A DNA stretch of 64,000 nt from Phymorhynchus buccinoides. Its lineage: Eukaryota > Mollusca > Gastropoda > Neogastropoda > Raphitomidae. Location: assembly GCA_017654935.2 (NCBI GenBank), contig CM065691.1, positions 35,642,900 to 35,706,899 on the forward strand. The letters run 5' to 3'. The notes beneath the pieces are model-generated. The model did not search any database. It worked only from the letters and a program-made list of their open reading frames with translations, and had not been told where the DNA came from. Shown one piece after another: positions 1 through 32,140 of the stretch (positions are counted from its first letter, which is position 1; every line of letters starts with the position of its first letter). The translations under genes were made by a program, and so were the position numbers.

Positions 1-203
1 GGGGGGTTCAATTGTAAAGTACCTTAAAAATGCCCACCCCCAACTTAGGAGCAGTTTTCGTGCATAGGGCCAGGATAAAATACCTTGTAAACGCCCACCT
101 CGCACTTTTGATCAGGAGGGAAGGAAGAAATAGCCAGGGTAATCAACTGCATGCAATTAACTGCCATTCAATCATTTGTTTCTGAGCGTTTTCTTCATAT
201 TGA

Positions 204-426
204 CAGTTGTCGCTTGTGCAAATCTGCCGCTCGCTACTATGATAGTGTGTATTTGCGACATTGAGCATGAACCACAAATTTCACTTTTTTGTAGGGATAG
301 GGTTAGGGTTAGGGTTAGGGTTAGGCAAATGGTTCAAGTAAAGAAAGAGTGAAATTTGTGTTTGTCGCAAATACACACTCTCATAGTACGGCAGATTTGC
401 ACGAGCTACACATTTGACTGCGACAC
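204..426. mobile_element. Foldback element with internal telomeric repeats
   Basis: The left arm (tgtgcaaatctgccgctcgc, tgtgtatttgcgac, accacaaatttcact) is matched by inverted right-arm blocks (agtgaaatttgtg, gtcgcaaatacacactctca, ggcagatttgcac). The centre holds about four TTAGGG units at 297-325. A related copy is at 25318-25521. Confidence 0.7.
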
Positions 427-1107
427 ACTGGCAAATTTAAAGTGAAGAAATATAACATCAAACAGTGCTTTAGCATCACCTTAAAATGTCTTACACAAAC
501 AGAATATATACTCATTTCATAAACCTACTGCTTAATCGGCGTTTTCTACATGGGTGTATAGTAAAAGCACGTGAAAGAAAAGAGTGTCAAAACAATATGT
601 CACACAAAACAATTTCCCCTATAAAAAAAAAAAGCTTCACAGAGAATCTCACAAAGTTAATTTTAAGCCATCAGTTGTAGGCCTGTGATTTGTAAGGAAT
701 CCAGCGGTGTCACAGACAGGATGAGTTAAATGAGGACAGAAACTAAATGATTTGAGAGACGTATGTGTAGAGCATGGGTGAAAGTAAAACATTCTCTCAA
801 TCCTGAAATCGGGCACGTTTCAATGGGTCTGTTTCAATGTAGGCCTACTCTGAACCTTCCCAATCCTGAAGTGGTGACCACATTAAATATACTTTCCAGT
901 GAGTGTCTGTGCGTATGACCTTGAAAACCAAAAATCTTTAAGGGGCTATAACGTCCACACCGTTGGTCTTTGGGACTTCAAACTTGGCTTATGGTTGCAT
1001 ACCGATCAAGGTCAAGGAGATCGGTAGGCCTTGAAAGTGGTAGGGGTCAAAAATGGTATTTTCAGCCACAAAAGTAAAAATATAATATTTTGCAGACCCG
1101 GCGAAAC

Positions 1108-1187
1108 CGGTACTCAGCGGTACCGGTACTTGGCGTTACCTGTACAAGGCGTTACCGGTACTAGGCGTTACCGGTATGGGGCGTTGC
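1108..1187 (+). repeat. 16-bp minisatellite, five units
   Basis: The units are cggtactcagcggtac, cggtacttggcgttac, ctgtacaaggcgttac, cggtactaggcgttac and cggtatggggcgttgc. CG-rich compared with the surrounding AT-rich DNA. Confidence 0.8.
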
Positions 1188-3000
1188 GCTAGTTCTGTAT
1201 ATAGACAAGTGAACACACACTAAGAGAGATTAGAAGAGAGAAGTATGCACACACTCACACATGCAACACACACGCATATGTGAAACACACATGTAACACA
1301 CACACACGCACAGAGTATACATGTGCATCTAATAATTCTGCTAACATCTTATTTCTTAATTTCAAAGTGGATGAACCTTTCCTTTTCAACGTAGTTTGAC
1401 ATATAGTAGTATAGAACCACGGTGCAAGATTTCCACACAAATATCCATACACAATCAGGCACACAACAAGAATTGTCATTTTAAATTTAATTTCATTTAT
1501 TGGATTTTTTTCATGACATTTGCTATTTTCTTAAAAAGGTGTGGCTGGATAGTGATGGAACAAAAACAATCCCCCCCCCCCCCCCCCCATCCCATCAACA
1601 TCTCCCACTTCTTTTCCTACCATTCTTTTACCCTACACAGGCAAGCGTGCACATGCAGATACATACATTCGTGGAAACAACATGCCTATAGATATCATGA
1701 TTAAAACCCTGTACATCATCAATCTTTATTCAGTGATATTTGTAGTATATCATAATTATCCGCTATAGTGTAATTGGTGCTGATGACAAACACAATGAAT
1801 ACAAAAAAACTGTCATTGAACAGCAGTTCACAACACAATCATTATCACATTAACCAAATTGGAACCTTTTACAAAGTATATTTTGTGAAATAACATAATA
1901 ATGGCAGTTAAATAAAAACAGTAAGACCTGTCTACCTGAGCAAGATGCAAGCAACTCCACTCAGACAGTAATGCTAGGTCTTAATATGGTTAAAAGTGTT
2001 GCTGGTCAATAATGCCTTCAGTGATCATGCTTTTTCGATAACATCCTTTGATTTACAGTGCATGTTGTATCAATACAATGTGTGTGTACAAGGTGTGCGT
2101 GTGTGGGCCTCTGTGTGTGTGTGTCTGTGCGTTATGTTTATGTATACGTGTATGTATGTGTGGTGTGTGAGTGTGTATGTATCTTTGTGACATGTGCGTG
2201 TATATCAAATGGTTCATGTGTAATATGTGTTCATGTGAACATATCATTTCGTTGATGTTTGCATTTTTGTGTCATTTCAAACTTGTTTTAGGCCTTTTGT
2301 AAGTAGTAGTAGTAGTAGTAGTAGTAATAGTAGTAGTCGTAGCAGTAGTAGTAATAGTAGTTGCTGTTGTTATTGATTGTCATCTGCACTTGCTGATCAT
2401 ATTACTGATATCCATTTCATGTTGTTATTTTACTTTGTTATGTGTAAAGCGCCCTGTAGCCTACTTCGTAGGATGGGTGCTATATAATTTTCCCCCATTA
2501 TTATTATTAATACACAGAATCAACTAGAAAGCAATGACTCAGGGCAAACCTATGCCTAGACTGGCAGTTCAGTTTTAATTTCTTTAGAGTTCAAATAATG
2601 AGGCTTTATACCGAAAATTATCTGCTCCTGTCTCGTGCCCTGAGATGCGAATGCCATCTACTTAAGATTACCGTCCTTGCCTGTCATGAAGAAGTAGTAT
2701 ATAGCCACAGAAAATGATCTGCACCTGAATCGTCGATAGGTGGCATGAGCAGTTCGGGCCTAAAATTATCGCCCTTTCGTGTCGGCAAGAAGTAGTATAA
2801 AGTCCCATTGTACTCGGCCTATTCAAGGCAAAAAAACAGCGAGTTAAGATGGGAGGCAACTCACAGTAAACCAAAACCAACTAAATATTAATGGTAGTTG
2901 TCATTATTTATAGAGATTCAGTTGAAATATGCCTCTTTCTTAGCAGTTAACTTTTAGAACCAATCAACCATATGTCGGAGATAATTAACAGTAGTGGAAA

Positions 3001-3068
3001 ATCATCCCTGGCCATCTGAACAATGTCAAAAAATAACGGATATTCAGGAGAACTCAGATAGTGTATGA
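3001..3068 (+). repeat. Direct repeat pair with 4280-4347
   Basis: The 68-base block from atcatccctggccatctgaa to aactcagatagtgtatga recurs at 4280-4347 with about two changes. It is either a dispersed repeat or a local duplication 1.28 kb apart. No coding reading is convincing. Confidence 0.75.
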
Positions 3069-3191
3069 TAGTCATTATCGTTGGAACATTTGAAACCATC
3101 CTGACACATTCAATGTTGAATGATCTAGTAGTTCAGGATGTGTCAACTGGAACACATTTTTGTCGGTAGAAGACAGATCTCACACACACAC

Positions 3192-3412
<221 letters not shown>

Positions 3413-5827
3413 CAAGATAACGGTTGGCATTGGTCACTTGGTACTTCTGATCTTACAAAACACAATGGGAGTACAAAAATTAGGCTATACAGTCAAACAA
3501 TAAAACAGTAAGAACAGCCAGTAGCTTCTCAACCACAACGAAACTATCTACCTAACTATGCATCATTCAGGCATAACAAGAAGTTTGAAGGTTATCAACA
3601 GTTTTACCAAGAAAACAAGTGGAAGACTTTTCAGAAAAAAAATTAAAGCATAATCGGTCATACATGTAAACAAAAAATAAAAAAATAATAATAACAGGTG
3701 ATGCAAGAAGCAAATCAATAAAAATGTGATGGCGAGGGACATTCCATGTTTTTTGCTAATCATTTACAAAACGTGAAAATGAAGTATAATTAAGAAAATG
3801 TGAACATGAAGAACAATTATGCACAGAAACACAAATAACACACTCTTCGTAACATTTTTTTTCAAGACACAGAAACACATACTTTGTTCAAAGTATTGTA
3901 GCTCGAGCTTTTAACACATGATATATAAATCATGCCTAGCGGTAGTCTACTACACATCTTAAATGTAAACTTGCATTGCACATCTGCATCAGTTCAATCT
4001 CATTCATTACAATGGCTATACATACTATTTACACAGCAATTATTGGTTCTACCAGTATCACATGAACATACATACACATAGCAAACTTTTTCAACTATAG
4101 CTAGAATCAGTGACACAATCAAAATCATATGCCAAATTAGTTATCACATATTATGAATGACATTATCAAATTGGTCCTTTCTGATGCAAGACAAATCACA
4201 CCATACAAATAGTTTTACTGAGTATTTCAACACTTCTGTTTCTTTTAAGTGAAGCCACTGGTATCTCTATATAGTATAAATCATTCCTGGCCATCTGAAC
4301 AATGTCAAAAAATAACGGATATTCAGGAGAACTCAGATAGTATATGACAACAACTGTTATAACATGCATTAGAATAACTGTCCCATTGTTTGGTAAACCT
4401 TTGCTCCAAGCCTTAGTAATTTCACAAAGAATAAGCACAGCAACTACATATTAGACTTATCCAAGCTTAACATTTTCACATAGATCTTGTGAAACAGTTG
4501 TTATAATTGCTACAACATTTGTGATTTATTAGCATTATTTCCATCTTATTTGTAACACTTCTGCTGCAAACCGTAATATTTTCACAGCTCCATTTAAACA
4601 ACTATCACCGCATTTATCCAAGTTGTTTTCTTCATGAAAGTTAAAACTTCTGCTCCTAGCCCTATAGGCGTTTTTCGCGGATTTTCCGCGATTCGCAGAG
4701 GTCTACCATGCCTGCATCACATCAGAGGCAAATGACCCATCCCTGTGAGTCTAACTCCAACTCATTGGCACATTTGGAAGCAACCAAGCAACATCTACAA
4801 ACAGTAGCTTGATTGTATTGGATTTTCTCCCCTATATTTTGTGTATGTTCCAGAATACTTTGTAATTTTTCTCTGTCAAATTTTGATGTGGTCTTTCCCA
4901 ATCTTCACATAAGCATCACATACCCATCTATACTCAACATTATGTAAATGTACTGAAATAAATTATTTTCATGAGGTTCAATGCATTCTAACACACAGCT
5001 CATCACTAACTAGGGATCAGAAGTACCCAAATGGATTAATGAAGAAAGCTTCATTGTTCAGAGACGCTTACCCCAATTTTCGACTTTCGGGAACAAAAAC
5101 CTTAAAAATCTAGAATTTCCATTAATTTTTTTAACATAGCAACAAAATGCGGCTTAAAAGTTATTTGTTGCTATCGCGATGCGGTCCAACTCATTGTGCT
5201 AATTCACAAGGGCAAAGTTCACAACATGTAGGAAAACAGATCTTTTGTACTCTGCCCAAGCTTGATGAACAGCCCTTTTGCATATTTGGCATTGTTTGAC
5301 AGTAACATTCTCCTTTTGGGACGAAAAACATTTGAGTTATCCAGTAAAAATTCGTGTTTGTTTCAGTATTAGCCGCCATTTTAAAAGGTATTCTGCACAA
5401 TGGAAGTGATGTTGGCCACTCAGAACTTTAAAAAAAAGGTTCCAATCCACAACTTGACGATTATCTCTCTTATCGGTGATTTTAATCTACCAGAACAGGC
5501 GGCGGAAAATCATATTTTTGGAACACTGCGACGATGTTCTTATTTTCTGGGACAAATATGGGTGTGCCATAACGGTAGGCATTTGATTGGTACATGTCGT
5601 GCAACAACGAAGCTTTCTTCATTAATCCTTCAATGCATCTGCTATCACTGTATCAGCACACTGATCTTCTGCAGGATGCTTTACTATTTCTACAACATCA
5701 GAATTCTTTTATCATGACATGCACCAAGGGGAAAATATCAAACAGATAAGCTAAACACACAAAAACATACAAACAACAACAAAAACTCCACAGTTAATCA
5801 TAGCGTTTTAGACTAGAAAACCTGGAA

Positions 5828-5893
5828 TGTAATGCATCCTGAAGTGTTAATGTAATGCATCCTGAAGTGTTAATTAATGCATCCTGAAGTGTT
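5828..5893 (+). repeat. Three tandem copies of an about 25-bp unit
   Basis: The unit gtaatgcatcctgaagtgtt is repeated three times, the last separated by taatt. No function is evident. Confidence 0.7.
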
Positions 5894-6261
5894 ATCTTTT
5901 AAATGACTTACGAGTCATGCTCGTCGTTTGACTGTAGGAAAGAAGTAAAGACTTTTCCTTGCTCTCCCTATCTGATAAAGTTGAAGACAAGTGACACTGG
6001 TTACTAACGTGCTGTTGACAATGGGTTTGTTTTTCTTACCCTTGTGGAGCAATACATTTTTAAAAAAAACATTTTTGTCAGACAAAATCTAAATTATTTT
6101 CCCCAAGATGCTTATACTGATGAAGTAAAAAAATATTGAATATATAACAACATTGAGGAAGGAATGGGAGGGGCTAAGTCATGTGGCTGTTTAGATTTTT
6201 TTCAAGACATACCTTATTGCAATGGGTTGTGTAATACATATAGTAGTAATATACATTAAGT

Positions 6262-6400
6262 GCTGTTGTTGTTGGGTTACCCTGGCTACGAGACTCCAGG
6301 GATCATCCCAACAGTGGAAGCACTTGAACGCTGTGACCGTTTTTGATCACCCCGCCACATGACCAGCCACACTCCGTCTTCGGGGAATGATACTATTTAA
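6262..6400. repeat. Dispersed repeat family copy 1
   Basis: It contains ttaccctggctacgagactc, cagggatcatcccaaca and gtttttgatcaccccgccac blocks. The same blocks recur inverted at 10200-10330 and 17215-17345 and directly at 54532-54705. Four copies in 64 kb indicate a SINE-like or MITE family of unknown type. Confidence 0.65.
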
Positions 6401-6927
6401 GTGACTACTTGACATGCATAACTTATCACCGTTTTATCCAAAGGACTAGCACCCAATAGATTTATGATTTAATTACAGTCAAGTGGAATGGAGAAAGCAA
6501 CAAATCATAATAAACTCAGTCTTTCATTTCATATTAAGACTAGGTATTCCCTAGAGCCACATTCCAGCATCTCTGAATATTTGTCCAAGAACAACTCTTT
6601 AAAAACAGACATCCTCCAAAGCATTACAACAGATTTATTGTTCAACAACAATCTCTTTGTATGCTTCCAACAGCTAGAGATTTTAGAAGTTTACATTCTT
6701 CAGTGTTGTTGGCTGCTTTTATACAGACTAAGATACTACTACCATCTCACAATCTAACAAAACTTATACTCTCACAATCTGACAAAATCATTCATGGAAA
6801 ACTTTACGTTTAACATTTTCATTCCGCAGAGTTTCCATATAAATTAAGCTTAAGTCTGTGTTTCTGTACAATTTAACACTAAGACTGTTTCATCTTTCGA
6901 TCGGACAAAAATCAAGTTGTCTTTTCT

Positions 6928-6933
6928 TTTATT
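6928..6933 (-). terminator. Candidate polyadenylation signal for CCDC22
   Basis: AATAAA on the minus strand lies about 36 bases past the CCDC22 stop codon. A second AATAAA occurs at 6634-6639. The nearer one would give an unusually short 3' UTR, so the second may be the one used. Confidence 0.3.
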
Positions 6934-6968
6934 CGTTGAAGGCAGTTGGCGAGTGTCCATGAAGGTTC

Positions 6969-26632
<19,664 letters not shown>

Positions 26633-26641
26633 CTTGTAAAA

Positions 26642-26651
26642 GTCATGTGAC
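26642..26651. promoter_or_regulatory. Palindromic E-box-type site just upstream of the CCDC22 start codon
   Basis: The sequence gtcatgtgac lies 10-19 bases upstream of the CCDC22 ATG. It is a near-perfect palindrome around CATGTG, the M-box/E-box class bound by MITF/TFE/USF-type bHLH-zip factors. No TATA box is evident nearby. Its function is inferred from sequence and position only, and it may lie in the 5' UTR. Confidence 0.25.
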
Positions 26652-26899
26652 ACAAACCTTCCAAACCAAACCCTTTGAAACTAAACCATTTAAGAATAGT
26701 CTCAGGGAGGTTGGAGAAAATAGTCTAGCCTTGTAGGAACTACGGACACAGTGCACGTAACAAATAAATTTGAGGTGGTTTTTTTAAAATATGAATTCTT
26801 GTTTTTAGAGCACGCCATGTGACAGCCACTTCATCATTTCACGGAAACTGAGTACAAGGAGCGGATTGGTGGGGGAAGAATTATGATCGTTGAAAAAAA

Positions 26900-27290
26900 A
26901 AGTGCGTCTTCACAGCAGACTTGAAGGAAGAAGTTGAAGGTAAGTGTCTGATATTGATGGGAAGTGTATTCCAGACAGTTGGTCCCTGAAAGGAGAAAGA
27001 ACGTTGACAGAAGGAACACGGAAGAGACGAGTGTCAGCAGAAGAACGAAGTTGACGGGATGGGGTGTAGATGTGTAGAATGTCAGAAAGATATTGTGGTC
27101 CAGTACCAGAGACAGAAGAGAAACAGATGGAAGCCAGCTTATCGTCAATGCGACTCTGAACCGGGAGCCAGTGGAGGGACTGCAACAGAGGAGTGACATG
27201 TTGACGTCTAGATGTTCTGCAGACAAGTCTGGCGGCCTGAGTGCACGATATACCTTGAGTATGTAAAAATAATAATAAAAACACAAAGTT
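26900..27290 (-). pseudogene. CR1/L2-type LINE reverse transcriptase C-terminus, degraded
   Basis: The minus strand reads QAARLVCRTSRRQHVTPLL, then LHWLPVQSRI, PQYLSDIL and RQLRSSADTRLFRVP. This is the typical end of the reverse transcriptase of CR1/L2-like LINEs. A frameshift follows near 27000, after which another frame continues towards the usual short C-terminus. It is flanked by an (AATCT)n-like run at about 27330-27355. Confidence 0.75.
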
Positions 27291-27714
27291 GCGACTTTGA
27301 AAGCCTAACGGCTATATTTTTTCGTCCCTATTTCTAATCTAATCTAATCTAATCATCATAAAGAGGTTGGTCACCACCACAGAAGAAGAGGGAGACACGA
27401 CTATGATATGTACAAAGTTAATTGCTACCCTTATTTTGCACTGAACTCAATCTTAATATTATTAATAATAATAATAAGCGAACACTTATATCGCGCTTTT
27501 TATCGAGCACAGGCGCCTTGCAATCAGCATTGAAAACACTTACACACGCACAACGTCATGCAGTGACAGACACACGCGCACAAACACGGATACACACGCA
27601 CAACACACTCACGCACTAGGCCTACGTGCACGCAGGCGAGTGAACGCGTTCTTGCACACAGACATACACACACAGACCCACACACATTTCATCAAACACA
27701 CAGAAAACACATTA

Positions 27715-27928
27715 GGGGAAGACGGGGTAAAAAGCGCATGGGCGGGTAAGAAGCCCACCCCAATTATCTCATGAAATAAAGAAAATTTCAGTCAAATTTG
27801 CCCATGAGACGAATGCTAAACATTAACGCTCGTTTCATGGGCAAAATAAGACTGAAATTAGCTTCATTTCATGAGATAATTGGGGTGGGCTTCTTACCCG
27901 CCCATGCGCTTTTTACCCCGTCTTCCCC
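27715..27928. mobile_element. Foldback MITE, 214 bp, TA-flanked
   Basis: The ends are perfect inverts: ggggaagacggggtaaaaag and its complement, flanked by TA. The arms continue through gcgcatgggcgggtaagaag and aattatctcatgaaat. The element is almost one palindrome with a short loop and has no coding capacity. Confidence 0.8.
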
Positions 27929-27989
27929 TATGACTGAAAATTAAACGCACACAAACTTACTCAAACATACACTTGTACTGACAGACATG

Positions 27990-28372
27990 CCTGCACGCAC
28001 GCACACACACACACACACACACAGTAGGCCCTACACACACACAGAGAGAGACACACACAACTTGAACACACACGCGCACTCACGTACACAAAACACTCCG
28101 GTGCACTCACACTCACAGACACATACTCGCACACACTCACTCCGCCCCCCCCCCCCCCCTCTCTCTCTCTCTAGCCGAACAATCTCTCCTGCGCACACTA
28201 CACTCATACCCACACACACACAAAACACACACACGCAACTTGCTCGGCAGCGCGGCCGTGGCGCACGCACACTCACAACTTACATACATACACATACACA
28301 AATTACATACATACATCGCACAACTCGCACGCACACGCGCACACACGCACGCACACGCACACACACACACAT

Positions 28373-28412
<40 letters not shown>

Positions 28413-28449
28413 ACGCACACACGCACACACACACACACACACACACACT

Positions 28450-28490
<41 letters not shown>

Positions 28491-28581
28491 CCACGCGCGC
28501 GCACCCACACAATCACACACTGTGACACACGTACGCATGCATGCACACAAACACACGCATAGGCCTACGCGCGTACACACT

Positions 28582-28640
<59 letters not shown>
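27990..28640 (+). repeat. Large CA-rich microsatellite region
   Basis: About 650 bases of CA repeats with ACGC variants, including pure runs at about 28371-28400, 28425-28485 and 28578-28640. ORFs on both strands are low-complexity artefacts. Confidence 0.95.
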
Positions 28641-28641
<1 letters not shown>

Positions 28642-28946
28642 GAGATGGGGGGTGTTATTGGAAAGACTGCCGGAACAGATATGGGTTTTCAGGTTTGTTT
28701 TGAAATATGCTAAAGATTGACTATGTCATATCAGTCCCACTGTTCACCAAACTCAGCCGAGCTAGGCTACCAACCAAACACAGTAGTTGATAGCAGCTGT
28801 CAAGCGGTATCAGCCTCGCTGAGGCTGATTTAGTGCCTGGTGGAAAGGTCACCTACCAGCTATTTTTTGTAGGCCTTGGTGAAATAAAAAAGCACCAACA
28901 GCAGCCTACGTCAGTCTGTTCGGAGTAACAGTATGTATAGTAGTTA

Positions 28947-29318
28947 GGGGAAGACGGGGTAAAAAGCGCATGGGCGGGTAAGAAGCCCACCTCAATTATC
29001 TCATGAAATGAAGCAAATTTCAGTCTCATTTTGCCCATGAGACGAGCGTTAATGTCTAGCATTCGTCTCATGGGCAAATTTGACTGACATTTTCTTTATT
29101 TCATGAGATAATTTGGGTGGGCTTCTTACCCGCCCATGCGCTTTTTACCCCAATTATCTCATGAAATGAAGCAAATTTCAGTCTCATTTTGCCCATGAGA
29201 CGAGCGTTAATGTCTAGCATTCGTCTCATGGGCAAATTTGACTGAAATTTTCTTTATTTCATGAGATAATTGGGGTGGGCTTCTTACCCGCCCATGCGCT
29301 TTTTACCCCGTCTTCCCC
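28947..29318. mobile_element. Dimeric copy of the foldback MITE, 372 bp
   Basis: It has the same outer ends and TA flanks as 27715-27928, but the internal palindrome is duplicated with a 158-base period (starts near 28993 and 29151), joined at tttttaccccaattatctca. Confidence 0.8.
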
Positions 29319-29731
29319 TATGAGGGATGGTCAAGGCATGAAGTTTACATGACCAAAAGCATGAATCCCTGATCCTATTCATAGAAGATAATGTACACTA
29401 TATAATTTTAGGGTTAGGGTTAGGGTTATATTTTGTGCATACGCAGTTGCATTGTTCAGCCCATCGCACATGGCCGCGAGAGCCGATACGCGACGTTAAA
29501 CTGACCTTCCACTGGAATAAAATTATTATCCTCTGGACTAACATCGAAAGAAGACCGCTTCTATACTTCATGCTTGCCAGATGGGTGGGGAATGGCGGAT
29601 GACACTGTCAGTAGGCCTATCGCTTTAGGGGCAGAGAAGGAAAAGGAGCCGTTTCTTTTCTTTTCTGTTTTTTTATCTCCTCTTTTTCTTGCTTGCTTGT
29701 CAGTGGAATGCTAGGAAGATAAGAGCCACTG

Positions 29732-29732
<1 letters not shown>

Positions 29733-29790
<58 letters not shown>
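29733..29790 (+). repeat. (GA)n microsatellite
   Basis: About 57 bases of GA, followed by ordinary sequence and another CA/GA-rich patch at 29870-30050. Confidence 0.9.
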
Positions 29791-29792
<2 letters not shown>

Positions 29793-30145
29793 TCGGCACT
29801 CGGAATTAATGACCCAGGCCAACAGCCCCTATCATGACAATAGCACAAAAATACATCAATATTCACATACACCCCCTCCCCATCCACAAACACATGCTTA
29901 CACATGCGCGCACGCACGCATCAAACGTGCACACATACATTTTCACAGTCAAGCACGCACGCGCGCACATAAACGCTCACACGCACACCCACCCACACAC
30001 AGTCTCTCCCTCCCCCCTCCATCCCTCCCTCAAGAGAGAGAGAGAGAGAGACTGAAAGGCAGAAAGGCCTATAGTAGTACCAGAAATCTTGCTGCAGGCG
30101 GTCGGTGGAAAGGTCACGAGCTATGTTAACTAAAAAACCCAGCAA

Positions 30146-30440
30146 CAGGTCAGGTACATTAAGACGACTAGGCCTCGCGGCCTCTCAAGCGTCTTTTCTT
30201 TTTTTCTTTTCCTTTTTTGGGGGGTTGGCTCAGCTGTGACGGTTTTGGTAGACTATTCGTCATACTGGTATTTTAATCTACTAAGGTTTGGGTCTTTGTC
30301 CAGGAGGTTTTTGAATTTGTTAGTTAGTATCAGGTGCAAGTTTTGTCTGAGCAGGAAGTGCGTTCCAATAGTTAGTCACTCTGTTACTGAAAAAGTGTCT
30401 CCTGATGTTAGTTCTACTATACTGTGTTAGTATTTTTAAT
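30146..30440 (-). mobile_element. Second 3' end fragment of the same LINE family
   Basis: It shares with 30641-30960 the GGTCAGGTacat start, the aggcctcgcggcctctcaag block, the ggaggtttttgaatttgtta block and the ctctgttactgaaaaagtgt block, in the same orientation. Only the 3' non-coding end and the last codons are kept. Confidence 0.7.
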
Positions 30441-30640
30441 TCATGATTTCTAGTCTTTGAAAAATTTGAAATCTGAAACAATCTGCAACAGCAGTGTACG
30501 TATAGGCCCTAGGCCTATTCGAGAGGTTGGGGGTGTTGTCTTGTGCCATGCCCTTATTCTCCATTTGGCATACAGCCGGGATGCATGTTTACTGCAATGT
30601 GAATTTGTCGACATCCCACTCAGGCCACTGGCTCTTGGAC

Positions 30641-31318
30641 AGGTCAGTCAGGTCAGGGTAATGAGGGCAATTAGGCCTCGCGGCCTCTGAAGTGCCCTTT
30701 CAATTTAGTTTTTGTAGTATTGGGCACAGCTGTGACGGTTTTTGATGACTCAATCAGTCATGTTGGTATCTCAATTCTGTCAATTTAGGGTCTTTGTCCA
30801 GGTTTTTAAACTGGTTAAGGTTTGGTGCAAGCTTGATTTGTGCAGAGAGGTTATTCCAATACTTGGCAACTCTGTTAGCAAAAAAATGTTTTCTAATGTT
30901 AGTTCTGCTGTATTGTATTAGTATTTTTAATTCACAGTTTCTAGTCCGAGAATAGTCCGAGGGCTGAAACAATCTTTTGTTAGTAAAGTCAGTATTGTTA
31001 AAAAAATTTAAAACATTTATCAGGTCTCCTCGCAGCCTGTATTTCAAGGATGGCAAATCCAGCTTGCGCAGCCTTTCACCATAGTCTTTATTTTTTAAGA
31101 GATTTTATCAGTTTAGTAGCTCTCCTTTGGCATCTTTCAATTGACACAGACTGTCTTTTGATATATGGGTTCCAAATTTGATTCCCATATTCTAAATGTG
31201 GTCTCTCCAAGCTTTTATACAGGTTTATAAACACATTATTTTTTATTCCTGAAAACTCCTTCTTTTCAGGGCCCACAGTCTGTTCAAGAAACCATGCCCA
31301 TGCTTCATCCACATATAA
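30641..31318 (-). pseudogene. Truncated LINE: RT C-terminus and 3' end next to the RAG1-like gene
   Basis: The minus strand reads FINLYKSLERPHLEYGNQIW, NPYIKRQSVSIERCQRRATK and, after a frameshift near 31090, PSLKYRLRGDLINVLNFFNN and AKYWNNLSAQIK to a stop at 30754. This is the C-terminal part of a non-LTR reverse transcriptase. The 3' end carries TGACC repeats. Its truncated 5' end stops about 20 bases from the RAG1-like ATG. Confidence 0.75.
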
Positions 31319-31332
31319 TTTGACAACATATC

Positions 31333-32089
31333 ATGGCATTTAATCACATGCATTTTCATCATTACCTTCAACAAGTTCAACAACAAAACCAATATTTACA
31401 TTTTCGTATACAACAACAACAACAGGAAAACCAACAACTTACACAAGAAGTGCAACGACTTAGACAACAAGTACATCAGAAAGATAGGCGCATAGTTACA
31501 TTAGAACAAAAAGTACGTGCAAAACAGACAGAATTAGGTTCAGTCACAATAGCCAAACAAATAAAAAGATACAAAAACTTAAGTAGGGCAGGAAAATGCA
31601 AGCGACTTTCGAACGTGAGGGCGGCACTTCAAAAGACATTTTCGAACGTGTCTCCAGACACAAAGAAGATTAAGGTCTCCCTCACAATAAGTGACTATAA
31701 ACAAAAGAATATAGACATTTTCGTCAAAGGAGGACCCCTGCCAGAGCAAAAAGAGGATGTCAAGCTCCAGCAAGCAAGGAAGGTCCTCAGGGTCAAGGAC
31801 AACTTTCGCATCTCCTACGATGCTCTGATGGCCTTGAGGAAACATGCTGGCTTCGACATCCCCTCCAAAAACTTCCTCCTTGCCGAGTCCCAACGCCTGG
31901 CCACATGCTTGCAGATAATCCCCATCACAGTGAGTTGACCCCTAAACACTTCTATATTTAAATGTGTACCTCATCTTCAAATTGATGAAAGCGGATGATC
32001 AATAGAAGAAGAAGGCTCAATATTTTGAAATTACTGGAATTAGAAAAGAATACCAACATGTGGCTTGCATGATGTGCATGTGTATGTGT

Positions 32090-32140
<51 letters not shown>

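Larger units (their letters stand above)
26652..31332. other. Intergenic repeat-rich region between CCDC22 and the RAG1-like gene
   Basis: Apart from the two LINE tails, the two foldback MITEs and the CA-rich block, the rest has short repeats and one telomeric stretch (about 29410-29430, three TTAGGG units). No promoter of the RAG1-like gene could be told apart, because the LINE remnant reaches to about 15 bases from its ATG. Confidence 0.55.

Noticed and set aside
297..325. True chromosome end
   Set aside because: Only four TTAGGG units inside a palindrome, with genes following; interstitial, not terminal.
5829..5893. CRISPR-like array
   Set aside because: Three short tandem copies without spacers in a eukaryotic genome.
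28031..28713. ORFs of 150-167 codons on both strands
   Set aside because: Cys-Val and Thr-His readings of CA-rich DNA with no other content.
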